Positions 13,832 through 17,977 of a stretch of DNA of 17,977 nt are shown piece after piece. The stretch spans positions 1 through 17,977 of the forward strand of contig JAUVJT010000021.1 in the NCBI GenBank assembly GCA_030592225.1, written 5' to 3'. The position numbers were made by a program, and so were the translations under genes. Each line of letters starts with the position of its first letter. Positions within the stretch are counted from its first letter, which is position 1. The notes beneath the pieces are model-generated. The model saw nothing but the letters and a program-made list of their open reading frames with translations. It made no database searches and had not been told where the DNA came from. This stretch comes from Candidatus Stahliibacteriota bacterium (GTDB lineage Bacteria > Hydrothermota > Tepidihabitantia > B3-TA06).

Positions 13832-16218
13832 ACCGCCTGCCTGTCAAATACCAATTTGCCATCCTCGAGCCTTACGTGATAGGAATGTTGCCCGCCTTTA
13901 TCAATAAGTATCTTTGCCAAAGGGTTGGCAACCAGCCTTTCCACGGTTCGCCTCAAGGGTCTGGCCCCGAACCGTTGATCAAATCCTTCGCGTATCAAAA
14001 GCTCCTTTACCTCGTCTGTGAAACTAACCTCTATCCCTTTATCCACCAACCTCCTGCCGAGTTGAGCGAGCTGCAATTCAACTATGGAACGCATGTGCTC
14101 CAGCCTCAACGGCTTAAACACCACAATCTCGTCAATACGGTTCAGGAATTCCGGTCGAAAGTTCGCCGCCAGGTGGTGATTAAGTGCGTCCCTGGATAAT
14201 TCACCGCCGCTATCCAGAATCTCGGCAGATGCGATGTTTGACGTCATAATAATCACGGTATTAGCAAAGTCAACCGTTCTTCCCTGGCCGTCGGTAAGGC
14301 GGCCGTCGTCGAGAAGCTGAAGAAGGATGTTGAATACAACGGGATGGGCTTTTTCCACCTCGTCGAGAAGTATCACCTGGTAGGGTCTGCGGCGCACCGC
14401 CTCGGTAAGCTGACCGCCTTCTTCGTATCCGACGTACCCGGGAGGAGCGCCCACCAAACGCGCCACCGAGTGCTTTTCCGAATACTCGCTCATGTCTATT
14501 CTGAGGAGCGCCGCCTCCTCGTCGAACAAAAACCACGCCAGGCTTCGGGCAAGTTCGGTCTTACCCACGCCGGTAGGGCCGAGAAACAAGAACGAACCTA
14601 TGGGTCGGCCAGGGTCTGAAAGTCCGGACCGCCCCCTGCGGATGGCGTCTGATACCGCTTCTACCGCCTCTTTCTGATCAATAAGCCTCTCGTGGATGCG
14701 TTTCTCCATGTGAAGAAGCTTTTCGGCCTCCCCGGTTAGCATGTTGTCCACGGGTATCCCGGTCCAGCGTGAGATGGTCTCGGCGATATCGTGCGCTTCA
14801 AGCACTTCGTTGATTCCCTTTTCCTTAAGATAGGAGTTGCGCTCCCTTACGAAATCAGCCTGAATTTTATCCGCCTGCGCCTTTAGCTCCGCCGCACGCG
14901 CGTAGTCCTGGATGCTGACCGCCTCCTGTCCCTCGCGGGTAAGCTCGGCCAGTTGCCGTTCCTTTTGACGAATTTCAGGTGGAAGGGAGTACATATCCAG
15001 CTTAAGGTGCGCGGCGGCCTCATCCATGACGTCTATGGCCTTGTCGGGAAGATGACGGCCTGTAATGTAGCGTGCCGAAAGCCGCGCTGAGGCCTCAATT
15101 GCCTCGTCGGAGATTTTTAGCCCGTGATGCGCCTCATAGCGGTCGCGCAGCCGGGAAAGGATAAGGATGGTTTCGGGAACGGTAGGCTCATCCACGAACA
15201 CCGGCTGGAACCGGCGCTCCAGGGCGCCGTCCTTCTCAATGTGCTCGCGGTACTCCTTGAGGGTAGTGGCCCCCACGCACTGAATCTCGCCCCGGGCCAG
15301 GGCGGGTTTAAGAAGATTGGACGCGTCCAGGGCACCCTCGGCAGCGCCCGCGCCTACTATGGTGTGCATCTCGTCGATAAACAGGATAACGCTGCGCCGG
15401 TTCTGTTTAAGTTCTGAAAGTACGGCCTTTAAGCGCTCCTCGAACTCCCCGCGGAACTTGGTGCCGGCCACCAACTGACCCATGTCCAGGGCGAGAACTT
15501 TGGAATTGCGGATAATTTCAGGCACGTCGCCCGCCACTATCTGCCGGGCAAGACCTTCCACGATTGCGGTTTTGCCCACTCCGGCCTCGCCGATAAGCGC
15601 CGGGTTGTTCTTGGTGCGGCGGGAAAGGATTTCTATGACGCGGCGGATTTCGTTGTCCCTGCCGATCACCGGATCCAACTTACCTTCCTTGGCGAGTTGG
15701 GTCAGGTCACGGGTGTACTTTTTAAGCGACTGGTAGTGACTTTCCGCGTCCGGGGAGGTGACCCGCTGCGTACCCCGAATCTTCTGCAGCGCCTTGTATA
15801 CCTGCTCGGTGGTGACCCCGAAGTCGGAAAGCAGCTTTGCGGCAAGACCTTCGCGCTCCTCGGTGAGAGCGAGAAACAGGTGCTCGCTGCCGATGTACTC
15901 GTCCTTCAGACGTCCGGCTTCCTCGGAAGCGCGGTCAAGCACCCGTTTGAGACGCGGGGTAAGGTAGACCTGCTCGGTGCCGCCGCCGGCGCCTGTCACC
16001 TTGGGCAGACGGTCCAGCTCGCGCTCCAGACGTTCGGCAAAATGCTCGCCGGCTATGCCCATCTCGGATAATATCTGCGGCGCAAGCCCCTGCTGCTGCG
16101 TAAGCAGCCCGAAAAGCAGGTGATGCGCGTCAAACTCGGTGTGCTGGAAGCGGGACAGAGCATCCTGAGCCAGCCCCAACGCTTCCTGCGCCCTTTGGGT
16201 AAAACGATCCAATCTCAC
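13828..16218 (-). CDS. ClpC/ClpB-type AAA+ chaperone, short middle domain, no visible ClpP loop
   Basis: A 796-residue Hsp100 protein that unfolds or disaggregates proteins by threading. Order: Clp-N double repeat (1-150); AAA1 with Walker A GEAGVGKT (210-217), pore loop TKFRGE and Walker B VILFIDE (277-283); a short middle domain with a UVR-like motif (EAVSIQDYARAAELKAQAD, about 412-470); AAA2 with GPTGVGKT (547-554), pore loop GYVGYEEGG and ILLDE (616-620); C-terminal FNP-like small domain. The short middle is ClpC-like, since ClpB carries a coiled coil of over 100 residues. However the segment after TSNIAS (659-687), where ClpC has its V/L-G-F ClpP-binding loop, has no such tripeptide. The start is GTG at 16218, chosen because LDRFTQRAQEAL matches the family start; AGG lies 8 bases upstream and an ATG-TGA start-stop pair overlaps it. 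No CIRCE or other heat-shock operator is obvious. Confidence 0.93.
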   Translation of the reverse strand: MRLDRFTQRAQEALGLAQDALSRFQHTEFDAHHLLFGLLTQQQGLAPQILSEMGIAGEHFAERLERELDRLPKVTGAGGGTEQVYLTPRLKRVLDRASEEAGRLKDEYIGSEHLFLALTEEREGLAAKLLSDFGVTTEQVYKALQKIRGTQRVTSPDAESHYQSLKKYTRDLTQLAKEGKLDPVIGRDNEIRRVIEILSRRTKNNPALIGEAGVGKTAIVEGLARQIVAGDVPEIIRNSKVLALDMGQLVAGTKFRGEFEERLKAVLSELKQNRRSVILFIDEMHTIVGAGAAEGALDASNLLKPALARGEIQCVGATTLKEYREHIEKDGALERRFQPVFVDEPTVPETILILSRLRDRYEAHHGLKISDEAIEASARLSARYITGRHLPDKAIDVMDEAAAHLKLDMYSLPPEIRQKERQLAELTREGQEAVSIQDYARAAELKAQADKIQADFVRERNSYLKEKGINEVLEAHDIAETISRWTGIPVDNMLTGEAEKLLHMEKRIHERLIDQKEAVEAVSDAIRRGRSGLSDPGRPIGSFLFLGPTGVGKTELARSLAWFLFDEEAALLRIDMSEYSEKHSVARLVGAPPGYVGYEEGGQLTEAVRRRPYQVILLDEVEKAHPVVFNILLQLLDDGRLTDGQGRTVDFANTVIIMTSNIASAEILDSGGELSRDALNHHLAANFRPEFLNRIDEIVVFKPLRLEHMRSIVELQLAQLGRRLVDKGIEVSFTDEVKELLIREGFDQRFGARPLRRTVERLVANPLAKILIDKGGQHSYHVRLEDGKLVFDRQAV

Positions 16219-16262
16219 ATTATCAACCTAATCTTATGACTCCTAACGGCTTAGTGACTATA

Positions 16263-16291
16263 AGTATAGCAAAATAATCGGGCTTTGTCAA
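16263..16291 (-). promoter_or_regulatory. Strong sigma-70 promoter of the clp-rsmI-hflX operon
   Basis: TTGACA (16291-16286), a 17-base spacer and TATACT (16268-16263) on the minus strand, one base from consensus in total. Transcription should start near 16256, giving a leader of about 38 bases before the GTG. The leader holds AGGAG and AGGTT stretches. A vegetative promoter suggests the chaperone is made constitutively. Confidence 0.85.
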
Positions 16292-16296
16292 TACAG

Positions 16297-16330
16297 AAAA
16301 ACCCACGGAGCAGTTGTACTGCTCCGTGGG
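16297..16330 (-). terminator. Rho-independent terminator
   Basis: A perfect 13-bp inverted repeat (16302-16314 with 16318-16330, loop TGT) is followed directly on the minus strand by TTTTT (16301-16297). It would stop leftward transcription from the secreted-protein gene and it ends 5 bases before the -35 box of the clp promoter. Plus-strand readout has only a distant T-run (16343-16347). Confidence 0.85.
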
Positions 16331-16358
16331 GCCCTTGTGCGGTTTTTGTTCTTAGTCA

Positions 16359-16372
16359 GTGAGGGCGATTTA
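16359..16372. repeat. 14-bp direct repeat, left copy
   Basis: GTGAGGGCGATTTA, matching the right copy at 16719-16732 in 13 of 14 bases, 360 bp apart in the same orientation. The pair brackets nearly the whole gene-free stretch. Confidence 0.6.
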
Positions 16373-16421
16373 TTATCAAACCCTCATTCCACTCCCTTCC
16401 TTCCTCCTGCCTGAGATACTA

Positions 16422-16434
16422 GCACGCAGCGTGC
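16422..16434. repeat. Perfect inverted repeat GCACGC-A-GCGTGC
   Basis: Two 6-base arms around a single base. The spacing is too tight for a good RNA hairpin, so a dimeric protein-binding site or chance is more likely. Confidence 0.45.
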
Positions 16435-16457
16435 CATCCACGCGCAAATGATTCAAA

Positions 16458-16473
16458 CCTCGCAAAAGCGAGG
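16458..16473. repeat. Hairpin CCTCGC-AAAA-GCGAGG
   Basis: Six-bp GC-rich stem with an AAAA loop, flanked by AA upstream and GTT downstream. No T-run follows on either strand, so it is not a standard terminator. Confidence 0.6.
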
Positions 16474-16567
16474 GTTAAGAAATTCACGTCCTCATCCCGT
16501 TGCACGAATGTATAACAAAAGGATAACGCCCGCTTATTCTATTGTGTAATTTCGAGAAAAATTAAGT

Positions 16568-16622
16568 TGGTCAAAAGGTGGTCAAAAGCTACCCAAAAGA
16601 TGGTCAAAAGATGGACAGAATC
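16568..16622. repeat. Tandem 11-bp repeat, consensus TGGTCAAAAGN
   Basis: Units at 16568, 16579, 16590, 16601 and 16612. The first, second and fourth match TGGTCAAAAG exactly, the third reads TACCCAAAAGA and the fifth decays (TGGACAGAATC). The 11-base period is close to one helical turn. A lone GGTCAAAA recurs at 16669-16676. Confidence 0.8.
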
Positions 16623-16635
16623 GCGACTTCGTCGC
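16623..16635. repeat. Hairpin GCGAC-TTC-GTCGC
   Basis: Five-bp perfect stem with a 3-base loop, directly after the tandem repeat array. No T-run follows. Confidence 0.55.
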
Positions 16636-16706
16636 AATATCAAATTTGCTCCGCCAGCGTCGCCCTTCGGTCAAAATGCACCCGACGGGGGTACTTACGC
16701 AAAGTG

Positions 16707-16719
16707 CCCGCTCTGCGGG
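16707..16719. repeat. Hairpin CCCGC-TCT-GCGGG
   Basis: Five-bp GC-only stem, 11 bases past the stop codon of the secreted-protein gene in the direction of its transcription. On the minus strand it is followed by CACTTTGCG, not by a T-run, so it is at most a weak or Rho-associated 3' structure. Confidence 0.55.
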
Positions 16720-16732
16720 TGAGGGCAATTTA
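16719..16732. repeat. 14-bp direct repeat, right copy
   Basis: GTGAGGGCAATTTA, one mismatch to the copy at 16359-16372. It includes the stop codon of the secreted-protein gene. Confidence 0.6.
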
Positions 16733-17977
16733 ACGAACCAACACCACCTTATGTGTTTTTGGACTATCCGACCCATCACGAATAAAGTAGACCCCTGACT
16801 CGTAACCTTGACCCCAAGAGATTGTCCCCAATGGGAGGGGGGCGTGCAGCTCGTCAACCTTGCGGCCTGCGGCGTCGAAAACGGATACGTGGAAGCCGTC
16901 AGGATGATTCATATAACGCAGAACAATCTGCGGCCCGATAGAGGTCACTACCTCCCAGTTGGATGGTTCTTTGATGACCGCTCGTTCCTCTATACCCGAC
17001 ATGTCCCAGTCGGTAAGAACGGCAAAGGCCTCACATGTTGAATCCGTGTTTATACGCGAGTACACCCAAACGATTTGGTCGTTGCACGCACCAACCGCCG
17101 GGGGCTGAAGGGGAACGAAAAGGAAATTCTCAGGGGTACGCCATATGGTGTCTTCCAAAGGCGCGGAGTACTCAAATATATCTGTAGTTCTTACCGGATT
17201 GTTGTTCGTGATCTTTCCCAGCACACCAACCTGATTATCATACGATCCTATTGAGCTTTTGTAAGTACGCGTATAGGCTAAAGCGAAACGATTTTCAGGC
17301 GAGAATGTACTACTGAATCCCCCGCTGTAGCCCCAGGCAGATATCCAATCACTGGATTCATTCACCAGGTTTTGAATGGGATGCCGTGTCAGACCTCTAT
17401 CACTGAATCCACGGCCTTCCAACCAGCGAGGTTTCAGATCGATCCAGAAAACCACGAACCTGTCGTTGTCCAGCCAATGCACCTGGGATAGACTACCATC
17501 GTAGGGACCGCCATCATCCACCCGATGCCCGCTCGGTTCCCACGGCAGGATGGGGTCGTCATCTGCATCAAAGGCCTGAAACCGGGGATACCTCTCTTGG
17601 GTCTCGATTCCATCAAGCCAGGTCACCACCACATCGCCCGCATCGCTCAACGCCACCTGAGAATACTCGCAGTTGTTGCCAGCCAAGCTGTCGTGTACTA
17701 TATAAGTTTCTCCCTGAGGACTGCCGTCCGCAGAGTAGCGACGAGTCCAAGCATTTATCCCAACATCCGATCCCATGCTCCAGGATACTGCAAACTTACC
17801 CTGGTTGTTGTAGCCTACATCTCCCCCCCGCCAAAAAACTGATAGCATTCCAGTCACCACAGTCTGCGCAGAACCTTGCAGGTTTCCATCCTTGTCAAAA
17901 AGCTGGAACCGCAGACACCTGTCTGGATCATAGTCATCAGCCGCCTCCACCCAGAGCAGAACGGCGCTGCCTGCAGA
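16730..17977 (-). CDS. Secreted beta-rich protein with type-A (T9SS-like) C-terminal sorting domain (5' end outside window)
   Basis: The reading frame is open to the right edge, so the 415 visible residues are the C-terminal part. The body repeats a strand pattern of the type G-x-F/V-x-V-x-W (KFAVSWSM, DVVVTWLDG, RFVVFWIDL, RFALAYTR), suggesting a beta-propeller-like extracellular region, and has no membrane helix. The last 60 residues (FHVSVFDAAGRKVDELHAPL, then GVYFIRDGSDSPKTHKVVLVR) match the usual C-terminal sorting module of Bacteroidetes and relatives: V-x-V-F-D-x-x-G-R, a G-V-Y strand, and a closing K-x-V-L-V-R. It would be exported and attached at the cell surface. Function beyond that is unknown. 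It is separated from the clp operon by the terminator at 16297-16330. Confidence 0.78.
   Translation of the reverse strand, partial: SAGSAVLLWVEAADDYDPDRCLRFQLFDKDGNLQGSAQTVVTGMLSVFWRGGDVGYNNQGKFAVSWSMGSDVGINAWTRRYSADGSPQGETYIVHDSLAGNNCEYSQVALSDAGDVVVTWLDGIETQERYPRFQAFDADDDPILPWEPSGHRVDDGGPYDGSLSQVHWLDNDRFVVFWIDLKPRWLEGRGFSDRGLTRHPIQNLVNESSDWISAWGYSGGFSSTFSPENRFALAYTRTYKSSIGSYDNQVGVLGKITNNNPVRTTDIFEYSAPLEDTIWRTPENFLFVPLQPPAVGACNDQIVWVYSRINTDSTCEAFAVLTDWDMSGIEERAVIKEPSNWEVVTSIGPQIVLRYMNHPDGFHVSVFDAAGRKVDELHAPLPLGTISWGQGYESGVYFIRDGSDSPKTHKVVLVR

Larger units (their letters stand above)
16331..16729. other. Gene-free region of about 400 bp, rich in small inverted and direct repeats
   Basis: No credible coding sequence is seen on either strand between the terminator and the end of the secreted-protein gene. 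The stretch holds at least four short inverted repeats, an 11-bp tandem array and one copy of a 14-bp direct repeat near each end, listed separately. A low-quality reading on the minus strand (16582-16857) overlaps the neighbour's coding end in another frame and is not believed. Confidence 0.6.

Noticed and set aside
16219..16262. CIRCE-type heat-shock operator at the clp promoter
   Set aside because: Only a 4-base CTAA/TTAG pair is visible; the 9-base arms of CIRCE are absent.
16568..16622. CRISPR array
   Set aside because: The repeats are 11 bp head to tail with no spacers, and there are no cas genes.
16582..16857. Minus-strand reading frame of about 91 residues after the secreted-protein gene
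   Set aside because: It overlaps the coding end of the larger gene in another frame, runs through hairpins and the 11-bp tandem array, and has no domain-like composition.

Overview
This window is chromosomal DNA from a bacterium with an outer membrane. The evidence is a likely outer-membrane barrel protein and, at the right edge, a secreted protein ending in a type-A (T9SS/Por-like) sorting tail. That tail, together with short half-leaderless intergenic regions, a ClpC-like chaperone and a DksA-like gene right after ileS, suggests the FCB/WOR-3-like part of the tree. This is a weak inference from style and not a phylogenetic result. No tRNA, rRNA, CRISPR array, transposase or integrase is visible.

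Four transcription units can be read. (1) A leftward operon starts at a promoter near 6475-6502 and runs off the left edge: barrel protein, birA, coaX, tsaE, tsaB, rimI, an ARPP-1/DUF6569-like gene, then a Ser/Thr protein kinase fused in frame to a UvrD-like SF1 helicase. Nearly every junction is an overlap of a few bases. (2) A rightward unit starts at 6627 from a promoter of matching architecture: a small exported protein, ileS and a DksA/TraR-like zinc-finger gene. (3) A leftward operon starts at a strong promoter near 16263-16291: ClpC/ClpB-type AAA+ chaperone, an uncharacterised 317-residue protein, rsmI, a CDP-alcohol phosphatidyltransferase and hflX. Its last gene overlaps the tail of the dksA-like gene on the opposite strand. 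(4) The end of a secreted protein gene enters from the right edge. It is followed by about 400 bp without a gene, containing small inverted repeats, an 11-bp tandem repeat, a 14-bp direct repeat pair and a terminator.

Functionally, most genes are housekeeping: tRNA t6A synthesis (TsaB/TsaE), ribosomal protein acetylation, CoA and biotin cofactor handling, isoleucine charging, rRNA methylation, ribosome rescue GTPase and protein quality control. The item that does not fit is the kinase-helicase fusion, translationally coupled through a TTG start to the ARPP-1-like gene. ARPP-1 is known from ADP-ribosylation-associated gene contexts, so this pair is the best candidate here for an undescribed signalling or genome-protection module. 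Other points of interest are the paired divergent leaderless-type promoters, a Clp ATPase with a ClpC-like short middle domain but no visible ClpP-binding loop, and the structured intergenic region.
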